Assembly: GCF_011761635.1 (NCBI RefSeq)
Contig: NZ_JAASRN010000001.1
Location: 1,013,846 to 1,077,845 of the forward strand
Length of the DNA: 64,000 bases
Direction: 5' to 3'
Source: Thermonema lapsum
GTDB lineage: Bacteria; Bacteroidota; Bacteroidia; Cytophagales; Thermonemataceae
Shown here piece by piece: positions 8,255-17,271 of this stretch; the stretch's first letter is position 1, and every line of letters starts with the position of its first letter. Under the pieces are notes generated by a model. It had not been told where the DNA came from. It worked only from the letters and a program-made list of their open reading frames with translations, and did no database searches. The position numbers and the translations under genes were made by a program.

Positions 8255-9628
8255 TTATTTCACATTGACCTCATAGCACCCCCATAAGTACTGGGCGGTG
8301 CCATCTTCCTTTACAATATACGAATTTAACGGGTCACCTTCAACTATGCTGATGAAACGATGGGCGGGCGTCAAGCCGTCAATAACCAATTGAAAGCTGA
8401 TTTGTTCGCCAAAGGTGATAGGATAAAAAGAAGGTGGCAATTCAATATTAAAAGCTGCTTTCAGTGGAAATACTTTCTGCGTAGCTATGTCAATAGCGGC
8501 AAAGGCATCGTTCGCTCCGGGGGCTCCGGTAAAGACGCTTGAATAGGGCTTCAAAGAAAGAGCACGGAAGTGCACATATACGATGGCTTCGTTTTTATCG
8601 GTATATTGAATTTTATCGATAAAGAGCCCGCCCCCGCGCTGGTCGCATTGCAACTTGAGATTGGCTTCTTTCACAATGCTGCGGTTTTTCAAAAAGGCAC
8701 GCAAAGCATGTGTATCGTTATAGTTGTCTATAGGCACCCCATTGGCATAATTCACTTGCTTCAGATAAGCTTCTTTACGGTAGCCAAACTTCGACAAGCC
8801 ATTACGCACACCCTCTTTCACTTGATATTCTCCCACACGTATGCGGTGATTGAAGATTTCGTCAATGACGGTACCAGTGAAAGGCTGCCCGTTTTTCAGG
8901 AATTTTTCTGAGACAAGCAAGCCTTGGTCATCGTAGTGGCGAATGCCCACTACGCCATCATTGTAATAGGTTTTCCATTCACCTACCCGCTTGTTCATGC
9001 GGTAGGTACCTTCTTCTTTTAGTTCCTCTTGTTCCTTGTAGAAGTAAGAGCGCTTGTAGGTACCATCAAAGATATGAACCAATTCGCCATTTTGCTCTTT
9101 TTCAATGCCTTCGCCTTCAATACGGCTGGCAAAGGTGTGATAAGTAACTTTTACACGAGCGCCCTCGGGTGTGTAACCTAAGTACTCGATGGTATGGTCT
9201 ATCTCCACGCCTTCACCTTCTGATTGGGGCGTGTAGTACATGCGCTTTTTGAGTTTTCCATTGTCGAACATTTCTACCAGCTCAAGCACACCAAAGACGT
9301 AGTGCTTCAGCTCCCCGTGAGGCAGCCCTTTGAGGAAGGTTCCCTCCATAATCAACTCTTCGGCACCGGGCTCCATGCCTTCATTGAAGAGCTTGGCTTT
9401 GCCGTGCAGCACCTTGCCTTCTACTTTTCCTTTGCTTTTCTCTACTTTTCCCTCTTTCAGGAAGTAGTAGGTAAGCTCTGCCTGCGGCTGCACTTGGCAG
9501 TCCACACACACCTCTACTTCTGCTTGATACTCCTCGGTCCGAAGGGTCTTTTTTTCAGTAGTTTGAGCATATACAACGCCCATGCCCAGCATCATGACAG
9601 CTACTACAAGTAGTCTAAATTTTTTCAT
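8255..9628 (-). CDS. Secreted MORN-like (YwqK-type) repeat protein, copy 1
   Basis: 457 residues when started at the ATG at 9628, which gives a clean signal peptide (MKKFRLLVVAVMM, cleavage after VVYAQ); an in-frame ATG at 9664 would bury it. It has the same order as its neighbour: VCVDC pair, MORN-like GKxLHGKAKLFNEG and GEWKTYYNDG units, and the C-terminal LQCDQRGGGLFIDKIQYT and FISIVEGDP signature followed by a terminal YLWGCYEV. The two genes form a likely operon. The shared last domain and conserved Cys in WGCYE suggest a common extracellular fold; I do not recognise a characterised homologue. Confidence 0.75.
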   Translation of the reverse strand: MKKFRLLVVAVMMLGMGVVYAQTTEKKTLRTEEYQAEVEVCVDCQVQPQAELTYYFLKEGKVEKSKGKVEGKVLHGKAKLFNEGMEPGAEELIMEGTFLKGLPHGELKHYVFGVLELVEMFDNGKLKKRMYYTPQSEGEGVEIDHTIEYLGYTPEGARVKVTYHTFASRIEGEGIEKEQNGELVHIFDGTYKRSYFYKEQEELKEEGTYRMNKRVGEWKTYYNDGVVGIRHYDDQGLLVSEKFLKNGQPFTGTVIDEIFNHRIRVGEYQVKEGVRNGLSKFGYRKEAYLKQVNYANGVPIDNYNDTHALRAFLKNRSIVKEANLKLQCDQRGGGLFIDKIQYTDKNEAIVYVHFRALSLKPYSSVFTGAPGANDAFAAIDIATQKVFPLKAAFNIELPPSFYPITFGEQISFQLVIDGLTPAHRFISIVEGDPLNSYIVKEDGTAQYLWGCYEVNVK

Positions 9629-9768
9629 ATTACTTACATTTGGTTTACACTTTGTAACGAGCAAGTTAATTCTTGATTAACAAAGATAGAAAATTCATCT
9701 GTTTTTCAATAGAAAGTTTTACAAACCTTTGAATAAGCCAAAAAATCATAACCATAATTTTTTCTGGA

Positions 9769-10953
9769 ATGAACATTTTGTTCTTACACCAATATTTCAA
9801 GACACCCGAGCAAGAGGGGGCACGTCGCTCTTATTACTTGGCAAGTGCCCTTGCCAAAGCCGACTGCCGGGTAAAGGTTATCACCAGCAGACAACAAAAG
9901 GAAGCTGTTTTCCCCGAGACACTACCTCCCGGCTTACAGCTGCGAAGTTATTACATTCCCTACAGCAACCATTTTTCTTGGACGAAACGTTTATGGGCAT
10001 TTGTTCGGTATGCAAGCATTGCTCTACGGCATGCCTTGGGCAGTCGCTACGATTGGTTATATGCCACTTCCACTCCCTTGACCGTAGGTTTTGTGGCTTA
10101 TGTTGCCCACCGTTTGCGTGGCAAACCATATGTTTTTGAAAGCCGAGACTTGTGGCCCGAAATACCGTTCGCCTTGGGCTTTTTAAAACGACTTCCTTTT
10201 GTGCAGCGCATACTCTACTGGCTCACCAAGCAAGTATATAAACATGCCCGTTTGGTAGTGGCTGTCTCCCCCTCTATGAAAGCTCACATCAAAAAACATT
10301 ACGGCATAAAACATGTAGTATGTGTGCCCAATATGGCAGATGATGCTTTCTTTGAAATACCGCTACCCGCGCAAGAAGCTCATCCTCTGCGCATGCTGTA
10401 CGCTGGCAGCTTGGGCGACGCAAACGACTGCCTACAACTGCTGCGGCTAATACACGAGCTGCCACCGTCTTTGCGGCAACAGATACGTTTCAGCATCATG
10501 GGTGAGGGCAAACAAAAAAACGCTATGCAGGATTACATAGCCAGACAAGGGCTCCGGGATGTCGTAGAGTGGTTGCCCACAGGAAACGCCCAAGCCGTAC
10601 AGCAAGCCCTGCAAGCGCATGACATCTTTTGGGTCAGCTTTGCGCCCATTCCATGGATTGACACCGGAAGCCCCAATAAGTTTTTTGAAGGCTTGGCAGC
10701 CGGACGCATATGTTTTTCCACACTCAACGGATGGACTGCCCACCTCTTGCAACGCTACTGCTGTGGCTTTATCATCCATAATGCTGCCGCTCTGCAGAAG
10801 GCAATAGAAGCAATGCAGGATGTACAGCAACGTGTTCGTATGCAAAAAAACGCACGACAGTTAGCACAGCGCTTTTTTCATAGAGAAAAGCTCACCCACA
10901 AGTGGCTGTTAGCACTCACAGCAAAGGGGCTACTACAAAGACCTGCGGAATGA
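9769..10953 (+). CDS. Glycosyltransferase family 4 (GT-B) protein, WbuB/WcaI-like
   Basis: 394 residues. It opens with MNILFLHQYFKTPEQEGARR, the usual start of WbuB-type GT4 enzymes, and shows the N-terminal Rossmann half with FESRDLWPEIPF (about 124-135) and the C-terminal half with LYAGSLGDANDCLQLL and the sugar-nucleotide-binding TGSPNKFFEGLAAGR (E in the EX7E position). It would move a sugar from an NDP-sugar onto a polysaccharide or lipid carrier at the cytoplasmic face. It stands alone, divergent from the MORN pair, and its 3' end overlaps the convergent DUF5686 gene by 21 nt. Confidence 0.88.
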   Translation: MNILFLHQYFKTPEQEGARRSYYLASALAKADCRVKVITSRQQKEAVFPETLPPGLQLRSYYIPYSNHFSWTKRLWAFVRYASIALRHALGSRYDWLYATSTPLTVGFVAYVAHRLRGKPYVFESRDLWPEIPFALGFLKRLPFVQRILYWLTKQVYKHARLVVAVSPSMKAHIKKHYGIKHVVCVPNMADDAFFEIPLPAQEAHPLRMLYAGSLGDANDCLQLLRLIHELPPSLRQQIRFSIMGEGKQKNAMQDYIARQGLRDVVEWLPTGNAQAVQQALQAHDIFWVSFAPIPWIDTGSPNKFFEGLAAGRICFSTLNGWTAHLLQRYCCGFIIHNAAALQKAIEAMQDVQQRVRMQKNARQLAQRFFHREKLTHKWLLALTAKGLLQRPAE

Positions 10954-13338
10954 TACTTTCACAACCCAGTTGTCGGCAGCATGGGGCAGGCTATAAGCCC
11001 CATAACGATAAAAAACGCCCACTCCTATGCGTGTGCTCACACCAAAGGCAGATGACTGGTAAAGCCCATCCAGCACGCAACCGCTTTCCCAGTAGCCTTT
11101 TTCCATAGTTTGAAAAGGTATATTGGCATGCAGCTCAGGCTTAGCGAGGGTTCCCCATGCTGCCCTCTGTATGAGTGCCAGGCGTGGACGAAAAATAGCA
11201 AGCTTCAAAGTAGGCGACCACAGCTCCACGCTTCCCATAGCATAGGCATCGGAAAGGAACTCATACAAACCCATCGTTTGAAAATGTTCCGGGGCTTCGA
11301 ACCACAAATCAGGGTCGTAAGCAGCTGCGCCATGCATCAATTTCAGGGCAGGCACTTCGCCCCACACATGGGCGGCTTCTGTTTTTAAGCGCACTTCTGC
11401 CAACTTGAACAAAGGCAAGTTCCAGCGCATCAATCCTTGTAGCGCTTGATAATCGTAGCCTTCACTGCCTATTTGCCAGCCTTTTGCATAGGCAAGCAAC
11501 AGCTGCGGATAAGCTGCCTCTATGAGCCGGGGGCGCCCCATTATCCAAGCATAGCGCTCCCCGAAAGTATAACTCAATTGTATGCGGCTCTCGGCAAACA
11601 AAAAGCGCTGCTTATCGGGCTGCGGCACAAAAGTATAATCAAACTGCGGGCGATAAATGCCCTGTTCCCAGCCTATATGCAGTTGCCAAGCAGGCAAGGG
11701 GTGCATAGCCACGCCAGCGCGCCAGCTGTCCACCACACTCATGCGCTCGGCATAGAGGCGCCGCAAACCTCCTGTCATTTTTTGATAGTGCAGGTCGTGC
11801 TGGAAGCTCAACTGCCCCGGCTCTTCCACATCATGACGGAAGCCCCCCAAAACGGAAAGGTTCTTCTCTTTCCATAACAAAAGGCTGCCGTCGGCTCCGT
11901 ACTTCCATGCAGCATCGCGAAAGCCATAGGCTACATAGCCCCCCACTCGCAAGGGCGCCCACAAGCGATGCCCAGTATAGAGGGCAGCCCCCAAACGCAA
12001 GCCCTGATACTGGTCGTAGCTTACAAGGGACTGGAAAGGCACTTCGAAGTAGCGCAACAGCGGTATGCTTTGATACCAAGCTGCTGCCAGAAGAGTGTTT
12101 ATACTTTTTTCAAAGTTTGTTGCCCTACTTATTGAATCCCCCCAAGCATAAGTAGCCATTGCCTTTTCAGACAAAGAATCTGGGCGAATCTGTTCCCAAT
12201 CTTCGAAGCGGTGTGCCTGTGGATGTATTTCAAAAGCTACAGCTGCTTTCTTCTTTAAGGGCAAGCCCACTTCTACTTCTTCTATACGCGTGCGGTTGAC
12301 AAAGCGCAGCGGATATGCCGCTGCCCTGCTGCTGTCGTTTAAAGTTAGCTTTAGCTCGTTGAAAACATAATCGACCGACAGTTGGTGCGGGAACCAATAT
12401 CCGTTGACTTTTTCGTAAAGCTGATGTATTTGAAAATCGATATTAACAGACGGCAGCGCGTTTCGTAGCATCACGCCCCGCAGCGCGTAATCAGGCAGGT
12501 GAACATATAAAATACCGCGCAATTGCGCTTCGGCTACCTTTTGCCCCCATGGCTCAAATGTGATGACCAACACGGTGTCGCGATTTTCGGTCAAGGTATC
12601 CCGCAAAGTAAAATCGAAAAACTTCCAACTGCCGGCACTCAAAGGGTTCAGGTAAGTGCGCCCCAATATTTTCAGAGGGTTTTCATACAAAGAAAAAGGC
12701 ATGATTTGTTCACCCACTAAAGCAAAAACAGGCTCTCTGAAGCCCATCATTTTATTGGCAATCACCTTGGTATGAATATAGTCTGGGCGTTTGTATTCGG
12801 TAATGCTGATGTTTTCGGCAAAAAAGAAATAGCGCTTATCCAGAAAATCCATCAAAGCACGCGTCTCCGTATCAAGCAACGACTTTTCATATAAATCGGC
12901 TGGCAAATCGACAGTTGCCAATTGTTGGTTATAGCTTTTAAAACGGTAAGAATCATAGAATTTCGGATGGTGCTGTTTTCGCCGGCGTACCATCTCCCGA
13001 ATCACCGCTACGGCGGGGTCTTCGGCAGCTGACACCACCACCTCGCCGATGGCGTAACTTGTAGGCTGTAGGGCAATGACCCGCCGCCGCAGAGGCAAGC
13101 TATCGGTATAACTCTCATAGCCCACATAATAGAACGTTACCGTACCTTGTGTCAGGCTGTCGGGCAGGCTGAAATACCCACGGTCATCGGTAGTAAATAC
13201 CCGCTGGTAGTGGCTCAACCATATATTGGCAAAAGGCAGCGGCTCTTTGGTCTGGGCATCTATCAAACGCCCTTTTTGCTGCGCAAAAAGCCCGCCTCCC
13301 ATCAGCATGACTATTAAAAAAAGCAGGCAACGAGACAT
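10933..13338 (-). CDS. DUF5686 / carboxypeptidase-regulatory-like outer-membrane protein
   Basis: 801 residues from the ATG at 13338, which gives a good signal peptide (LLFLIVMLMGGGLFAQ). Residues about 17-95 are a carboxypeptidase-D regulatory-like beta-sandwich (GRLIDAQTKEPLPFANIWL, then DDRGYFSLP). The remainder has the DUF5686 pattern, with AVIREMVRRRKQHHPKFYDSYRFKSYN near 125 and a long C-terminal beta-strand region ending in a strand with terminal aromatic/basic residues (WVVKVSFRRSL), consistent with an outer-membrane barrel. The family is common in Bacteroidota and uncharacterised. The stop lies inside the 3' end of the convergent glycosyltransferase. Confidence 0.82.
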   Translation of the reverse strand: MSRCLLFLIVMLMGGGLFAQQKGRLIDAQTKEPLPFANIWLSHYQRVFTTDDRGYFSLPDSLTQGTVTFYYVGYESYTDSLPLRRRVIALQPTSYAIGEVVVSAAEDPAVAVIREMVRRRKQHHPKFYDSYRFKSYNQQLATVDLPADLYEKSLLDTETRALMDFLDKRYFFFAENISITEYKRPDYIHTKVIANKMMGFREPVFALVGEQIMPFSLYENPLKILGRTYLNPLSAGSWKFFDFTLRDTLTENRDTVLVITFEPWGQKVAEAQLRGILYVHLPDYALRGVMLRNALPSVNIDFQIHQLYEKVNGYWFPHQLSVDYVFNELKLTLNDSSRAAAYPLRFVNRTRIEEVEVGLPLKKKAAVAFEIHPQAHRFEDWEQIRPDSLSEKAMATYAWGDSISRATNFEKSINTLLAAAWYQSIPLLRYFEVPFQSLVSYDQYQGLRLGAALYTGHRLWAPLRVGGYVAYGFRDAAWKYGADGSLLLWKEKNLSVLGGFRHDVEEPGQLSFQHDLHYQKMTGGLRRLYAERMSVVDSWRAGVAMHPLPAWQLHIGWEQGIYRPQFDYTFVPQPDKQRFLFAESRIQLSYTFGERYAWIMGRPRLIEAAYPQLLLAYAKGWQIGSEGYDYQALQGLMRWNLPLFKLAEVRLKTEAAHVWGEVPALKLMHGAAAYDPDLWFEAPEHFQTMGLYEFLSDAYAMGSVELWSPTLKLAIFRPRLALIQRAAWGTLAKPELHANIPFQTMEKGYWESGCVLDGLYQSSAFGVSTRIGVGVFYRYGAYSLPHAADNWVVKVSFRRSL

Positions 13339-13390
13339 AATGCAAAATTTAACTATCTTCCTTGTACAGAAATCAAAAATAGCAAGTAGC

Positions 13391-14290
13391 ATGAAAGTAC
13401 ATACTTTTGACCTTCAATTTTTGGGTACTCCACAAGCCATTGCCGCCTTTTTACTCGAAGTCGATAACACCAGCATTTTGGTAGAAACAGGTCCTTATTC
13501 AAGCATTGCCCAATTAGAAAGCGCCCTGATGGCAGCAGGCAAACGCCCCGAAAGCCTCAATGCTGTATTGATTACGCATATTCATCTAGACCATGCTGGA
13601 GCTGCTTGGTATTTTGCTCAAAAAGGAATTCCGGTGTATATGCACCCCTTAGGTGCCCCCCACATGGCAGACCCGAGTAAACTGCTGCATTCAGCCCAAC
13701 GGATTTACGGCAACCAGATGGAAGCCCTGTGGGGCACACTCAAGCCCATTCCCCAAGCCTTGATTCACACCGTATCGCATGGCGAAGAGCTACTGATTGG
13801 CAACTGCCGGCTCAGAGCATGGCACACGCCCGGGCACGCGATTCATCATGTAGCTTGGCAAGTAGAAGATACCATCTTCACGGGCGATGTTGCCGGCGTA
13901 CGCATTGGGGGTGGTTTGGTGGTTCCTCCCTGCCCCCCTCCCGACATAGACGTGGAAGCGTGGGACCAATCCATAGAAATACTGCGTAAACAGTCTCCTA
14001 AACAACTGATACTCACACATTTTGGCGCTTACAGCGACGTGGACTACCACCTACAAGAGCTTCAGGAACGCTTGCATGCATGGGCAGACTGGATGCGCCC
14101 CTATGCCGAAACAGACCGCCCTGCCCACGAAATTGTCTCTTTGTTTCAAGATTTTGTGCATCAAGAACTGCGGGCAGCTGGCTTGAACGAACAAGCCATT
14201 GCACGCTACGAGGCAGCTAACCCTTCATTCATGAGTGTAGCTGGCTTGTTGCGCTACTGGAAGAAGAAGCTGGAAAAACAAAAAAACTGA
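13391..14290 (+). CDS. MBL-fold metallo-hydrolase
   Basis: 299 residues from the ATG at 13391; an upstream in-frame ATG (13226) would run through the divergent gene's signal peptide and is rejected. It carries the metallo-beta-lactamase signature ITHIHLDHAGAAW (HxHxDH), the second metal ligands in WHTPGHAIHHV and FTGDVAG (Asp), and a C-terminal LTHFG. The C-terminal part (240-299) is helical. It resembles glyoxalase-II-like hydrolases such as those annotated YflN or BH0493-like; the substrate is not evident. The start is 52 bp from the divergent DUF5686 gene. Confidence 0.85.
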   Translation: MKVHTFDLQFLGTPQAIAAFLLEVDNTSILVETGPYSSIAQLESALMAAGKRPESLNAVLITHIHLDHAGAAWYFAQKGIPVYMHPLGAPHMADPSKLLHSAQRIYGNQMEALWGTLKPIPQALIHTVSHGEELLIGNCRLRAWHTPGHAIHHVAWQVEDTIFTGDVAGVRIGGGLVVPPCPPPDIDVEAWDQSIEILRKQSPKQLILTHFGAYSDVDYHLQELQERLHAWADWMRPYAETDRPAHEIVSLFQDFVHQELRAAGLNEQAIARYEAANPSFMSVAGLLRYWKKKLEKQKN

Positions 14291-14336
14291 AAATCAACAA
14301 GCTGGTTGCCTCGCCCTAAAAAAGTGCGTTTTTTTC

Positions 14337-14367
14337 TTGCACAAAAAGAAGATAAGCGCTACTTTTG
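14337..14367 (+). promoter_or_regulatory. Bacteroidota-type promoter of tRNA-Met
   Basis: TTG at 14337-14339, 20 nt spacer, then TACTTTTG at 14360-14367, matching the TTTG-N19/21-TAnnTTTG consensus. The tRNA begins 11 nt downstream. Confidence 0.7.
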
Positions 14368-14378
14368 CATCACCAAAT

Positions 14379-14452
14379 GGCGAGGTAGCTCAGCTGGTTA
14401 GAGCGTCGGATTCATAACCCGGAGGTCGGGGGTTCAAGTCCCCCCCTCGCTA
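14379..14452 (+). tRNA. tRNA-Met (CAT anticodon)
   Basis: A complete cloverleaf can be drawn: acceptor stem ggcgagg with cctcgct (one G-U at the end), D arm agctcagctggttagagc, anticodon loop with CAT at 14413-14415, a T arm of five G-C pairs around ttcaagt, discriminator A. CCA is not encoded. The regular first base pair and the anticodon stem lacking the three initiator G-C pairs point to an elongator; a tRNA-Ile2 with modified CAT cannot be ruled out by eye. Confidence 0.92.
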
Positions 14453-14463
14453 CTAAGTCAAAT

Positions 14464-14495
14464 AAGGCAGCCCTATGTATAAAGGCTGCTTTTTC
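14464..14495 (+). terminator. Intrinsic terminator of tRNA-Met, overlapping the SRPBCC gene end
   Basis: Stem aaggcagcc / ggctgcttt (14464-14472 with 14484-14492) followed by T residues. The convergent SRPBCC gene has its stop at 14473, within the loop. Confidence 0.7.
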
Positions 14496-14979
14496 GCTTT
14501 AGTTCGTTTTGCACTTGCAGGCTGCCAAAGCGGCGCTCCAAAGTACGGAAACGATAATCAAAAATCTCCTCCAAGCGTTTCTTTACAAAAGCAGCATGCG
14601 CCAAACGCCCCAACACGCCCAACGGCAAAGCATAGTGCACCAAGTCGGTCATCTTAATGCCCCCCTCCACCTCTTCAAACCAGTGTTGATGGTGCCATAA
14701 AGCATACGGACCAAAGCGCTGCTCATCTACAAAGTAATAAGGTGCCTGCACGTGGGTTATCTCTGTAAGCCAACGCATGGGTATTCCCCACAAAGGGCGC
14801 ACCTTGTAGCCGATAATCATACCCGGATACATGGGTTTTCCCTCTTCAATGAGTACAATATCAAAACCCATGTCCTGAGGCGTAATGTCTTTCAAGTTAT
14901 GAGGAGAAGAAAAAAATTGCCAAGCTTCCTCGAGACTGATAGGCAAATACTGCTCTCTTTTCAATTGATATACTTTCAT
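14473..14979 (-). CDS. SRPBCC-family (START-like) ligand-binding protein
   Basis: 168 residues. The sequence shows the helix-grip pattern of the SRPBCC/CoxG-like family: LPISLEEAWQFFSSPHNLKDITP at the N-terminus, the WLTEITHVQAPYYFVDEQRFGPYALWHHQHWFEE strand block in the middle and a final amphipathic helix (KKRLEEIFDYRFRTLERRFG). Such proteins bind hydrophobic ligands or act as cyclase-like folds; in Bacteroidota they are often labelled cell-division inhibitor/SRPBCC, a label without proof. Single gene, convergent with tRNA-Met. Confidence 0.78.
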   Translation of the reverse strand: MKVYQLKREQYLPISLEEAWQFFSSPHNLKDITPQDMGFDIVLIEEGKPMYPGMIIGYKVRPLWGIPMRWLTEITHVQAPYYFVDEQRFGPYALWHHQHWFEEVEGGIKMTDLVHYALPLGVLGRLAHAAFVKKRLEEIFDYRFRTLERRFGSLQVQNELKRKSSLYT

Positions 14980-15080
14980 ACGTTTCGTTTTTAAATCCCT
15001 ACTGCTAACCCCATGTAAGACCTTTTTGTTTTTGTAGTTTTGTGGCAGGTTTTCATATTCGAAAAATAGGCAAGTGCCCT

Positions 15081-15608
15081 ATGATACTCTCAGGTAAAGA
15101 AATAGCACGCCGTATCGGCAAAGACATCATCATTGAGCCGTTCAATCCTGCACAACTCAACCCCAACAGCTATAATCTGCGTCTGCACAACGAACTGCTG
15201 GTATATAGCGAGCCAATACTCGACATGAAAAAACCCAATGCCTATGAGCGCATCATCATTCCCGAAGAAGGCTTGGTTTTGGAGCCAAACAAGCTCTATT
15301 TGGGGCGTACGGCAGAATATACGGCTACCGAAGGGCTAGTGCCTATGCTCGAAGGGCGCTCATCGGTAGGGCGTTTGGGCTTGTTTGTACACATTACTGC
15401 CGGCTTTGGCGATGTAGGATTTGCCGGCTACTGGACACTCGAAATATTTTGTGTGCAGCCTATACGCATCTATGCAGGTGTAGAGATTTGTCAAATCTAC
15501 TACCACACCATCGAGGGCGACTATGAGCGCTATCGCAGTGGCAAATATCAAAACAACCGTGATGTGCAACCCAGTCTTTTGTACAAAGACTTTGAGAAGA
15601 ACAAGTAA
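15081..15608 (+). CDS. dcd: dCTP deaminase
   Basis: 175 residues from the ATG at 15081 (MILSGKEI), the normal family start; an upstream in-frame ATG at 15042 adds an unrelated leader. It shows NPNSYNLRLHNEL, the catalytic block EGRSSVGRLGLFVHITAGFGDVGF with the general-base Glu of the family near GYWTLEIFC, and the trimer-closing C-terminal segment KYQNNRDVQPS. It deaminates dCTP to dUTP for dTTP synthesis. A TAGTTTTG -7-like box lies at 15035-15042, but no convincing -33 TTG is at the right distance. Confidence 0.93.
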   Translation: MILSGKEIARRIGKDIIIEPFNPAQLNPNSYNLRLHNELLVYSEPILDMKKPNAYERIIIPEEGLVLEPNKLYLGRTAEYTATEGLVPMLEGRSSVGRLGLFVHITAGFGDVGFAGYWTLEIFCVQPIRIYAGVEICQIYYHTIEGDYERYRSGKYQNNRDVQPSLLYKDFEKNK

Positions 15609-15688
15609 ACGCTCACAGGCATGGAATGATTTGCAGACTTCTTTTGTTGCATCAAATGAAGAAAAAATCATATAAAAAGTAAAAGAAG

Positions 15689-16477
15689 ATGATGGACTTT
15701 GCAAAAGAAGTCATTGAGCGCAGCCATGAAGTGCCAGTACTGGTCGATTTTTGGGCACCTTGGTGTGGTCCTTGTCAATTTTTAGCGCCGATACTTGAAA
15801 AACTGGCAGCCGAAGCCCAAGGAAAATGGATATTGGTGAAAGTAAACACCGATGAAGAACCCGAGATTGCTGCCCGCTACCGCATCAGAGGTATTCCGGC
15901 GGTAAAGCTCTTTCACCGGGGCGAGGTAATAGCCGAATTCACAGGGGCTATACCAGAGTTTCAGCTCAAACAGTGGTTGCAAAAGCACTTACCTGACCCG
16001 CTACGCGAACGCATCGAAGCTTTGTTCATACGGCTGCTCGAAGCTGAATCAGCCGAAATAGAAGCAAGCATAACGCCCCTTCTCCAGCAGCAGTCTGAAA
16101 GAGAAGAAGTAAAGCTATTACAAGCCCTCTTGCTTTTGCGCCAAGGCAAAAGCCAAGAAGCAGAGAAGCTGCTACAGGAAGCCCACCCTCAGGATATGCT
16201 GTGGATAGAACGCAAGCAGCAACTCAATACTTTGTTGGAATTCATCAGCTGCCGGGCAGAAGGTGCAGCCCAAAACGCCATAGAACAGGCACAAGAAGCC
16301 TGGCGTAAAAGCGACATGGCACAAGTCATAGAACATTTGATTCAAGCAGTGATGTTGAACAAACAATTTCAGAACGAGCTGCCCCGCCGTGCATGCATTG
16401 CACTCTTTCAGCTCTTAGGTGAAAGTCATCCTTTGGTGAAACAATACCGGCGCCGCTTCGACATGGCACTGTATTGA
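15689..16477 (+). CDS. Thioredoxin-domain protein with C-terminal TPR region (CnoX/YbbN-like)
   Basis: 262 residues. Residues 1-108 are a thioredoxin fold with the WAPWCGPCQFL active site (both cysteines present) and the cis-proline in RGIPAVKLF. Residues 110-262 are helical TPR-like sequence and end in LVKQYRRRFDMALY, the conserved tail of CnoX/YbbN-type chaperedoxins. These proteins protect unfolded substrates and pass them to GroEL in E. coli; a similar role here is inferred from architecture. Two consecutive ATGs (15689, 15692) are possible starts. A clear terminator follows the gene. Confidence 0.87.
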   Translation: MMDFAKEVIERSHEVPVLVDFWAPWCGPCQFLAPILEKLAAEAQGKWILVKVNTDEEPEIAARYRIRGIPAVKLFHRGEVIAEFTGAIPEFQLKQWLQKHLPDPLRERIEALFIRLLEAESAEIEASITPLLQQQSEREEVKLLQALLLLRQGKSQEAEKLLQEAHPQDMLWIERKQQLNTLLEFISCRAEGAAQNAIEQAQEAWRKSDMAQVIEHLIQAVMLNKQFQNELPRRACIALFQLLGESHPLVKQYRRRFDMALY

Positions 16478-16503
16478 ACCGCCCATTTTCTTATATGATG
16501 AAT

Positions 16504-16539
16504 AGCGCTGTTCCAGTATGGAGCGGCGCTTTCTTTTTT
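16504..16539 (+). terminator. Intrinsic terminator after the CnoX-like gene
   Basis: Stem agcgctg / cggcgct (16504-16510 with 16524-16530) followed by a T-rich tract (ttctttttt). Confidence 0.7.
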
Positions 16540-16758
16540 AAAAAAACAACACCACCTCATGCAACCATCGCGCCTCGTCTTGCATCTTAAAAAGTAAAGA
16601 AAAGTAGTGCATTTTTTTTGCACAAATAAACAGTACTTACCTAACCCAATTAAAATCTTATACGTATCTTTGTATAGTGCAATTGCAATGAAATAACGCT
16701 AACTTTTGCTACAGAAACAAACCAAATGAATGCAGAAAGTAAAGCTTGAAAGAAATTC

Positions 16759-17226
16759 ATGAAACACCCATACGCTGTCATATCATTCTTCCTTGGATTG
16801 CTTGTGGTAGGGCTGCTGAGTGGCATTGCCAAACGCCCGATGCAAGACCACCCCACATTGCTTTATAAATATACTGCCCATATTGCAGGACATACCCCCA
16901 TGCTAAATACCGATAAAGGCACAGAAGAAACAACCGAAGAATTGGAAGAGCTATTGGTAAACCTGCCGCAAATAAGCATATCGCTGGCTTATCCCAATCC
17001 TGCGTCTGAATATGTTTTCTTCAACTACCAAATCCAAGACCGCAACCATCGTTATTTTATCGGTATCAGCGACGTGCTGGGAGCCAATTCGCGCATGTAC
17101 CCCTTAGACCCCGACAGCCGGCAGCTGCGTATCCACCTGCGCGACATGGCACCGGGTATTTATTTCTACTCCCTATGGATGAATGAACGCGTGATAGCCA
17201 CTCGTAAACTAATTGTAAAGCATTGA
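16759..17226 (+). CDS. Small exported protein made almost only of a T9SS type A sorting domain
   Basis: 155 residues. An N-terminal hydrophobic segment (about 5-23) acts as signal peptide or anchor; residues 30-75 are a short acidic linker; residues about 78-155 form a type A C-terminal sorting domain: SLAYPNPASEYVFFNYQI, then MAPGIYFYSLWMNE and the terminal RKLIVKH. In T9SS cargo this tail normally follows a large passenger; here there is hardly any. It may be a minimal surface-anchored peptide, a regulator of the T9SS, or the relic of a larger gene. A TATCTTTG box (16665-16672) lies upstream without a matching -33. Confidence 0.72.
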   Translation: MKHPYAVISFFLGLLVVGLLSGIAKRPMQDHPTLLYKYTAHIAGHTPMLNTDKGTEETTEELEELLVNLPQISISLAYPNPASEYVFFNYQIQDRNHRYFIGISDVLGANSRMYPLDPDSRQLRIHLRDMAPGIYFYSLWMNERVIATRKLIVKH

Positions 17227-17243
17227 TTTTTTCCCTACCTTTG
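17213..17243 (+). promoter_or_regulatory. Bacteroidota-type promoter of bamD
   Basis: TTG at 17213-17215 (inside the end of the preceding gene), 20 nt spacer, TACCTTTG at 17236-17243; the bamD ATG is 28 nt downstream. Confidence 0.7.
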
Positions 17244-17271
17244 CACGATTGCAATCGTTCACAGCTAAATT

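Noticed and set aside
13226-13390. Longer start for the MBL-fold hydrolase
   Set aside because: It would overlap the signal peptide of the divergent DUF5686 gene; the ATG at 13391 gives the usual N-terminus.
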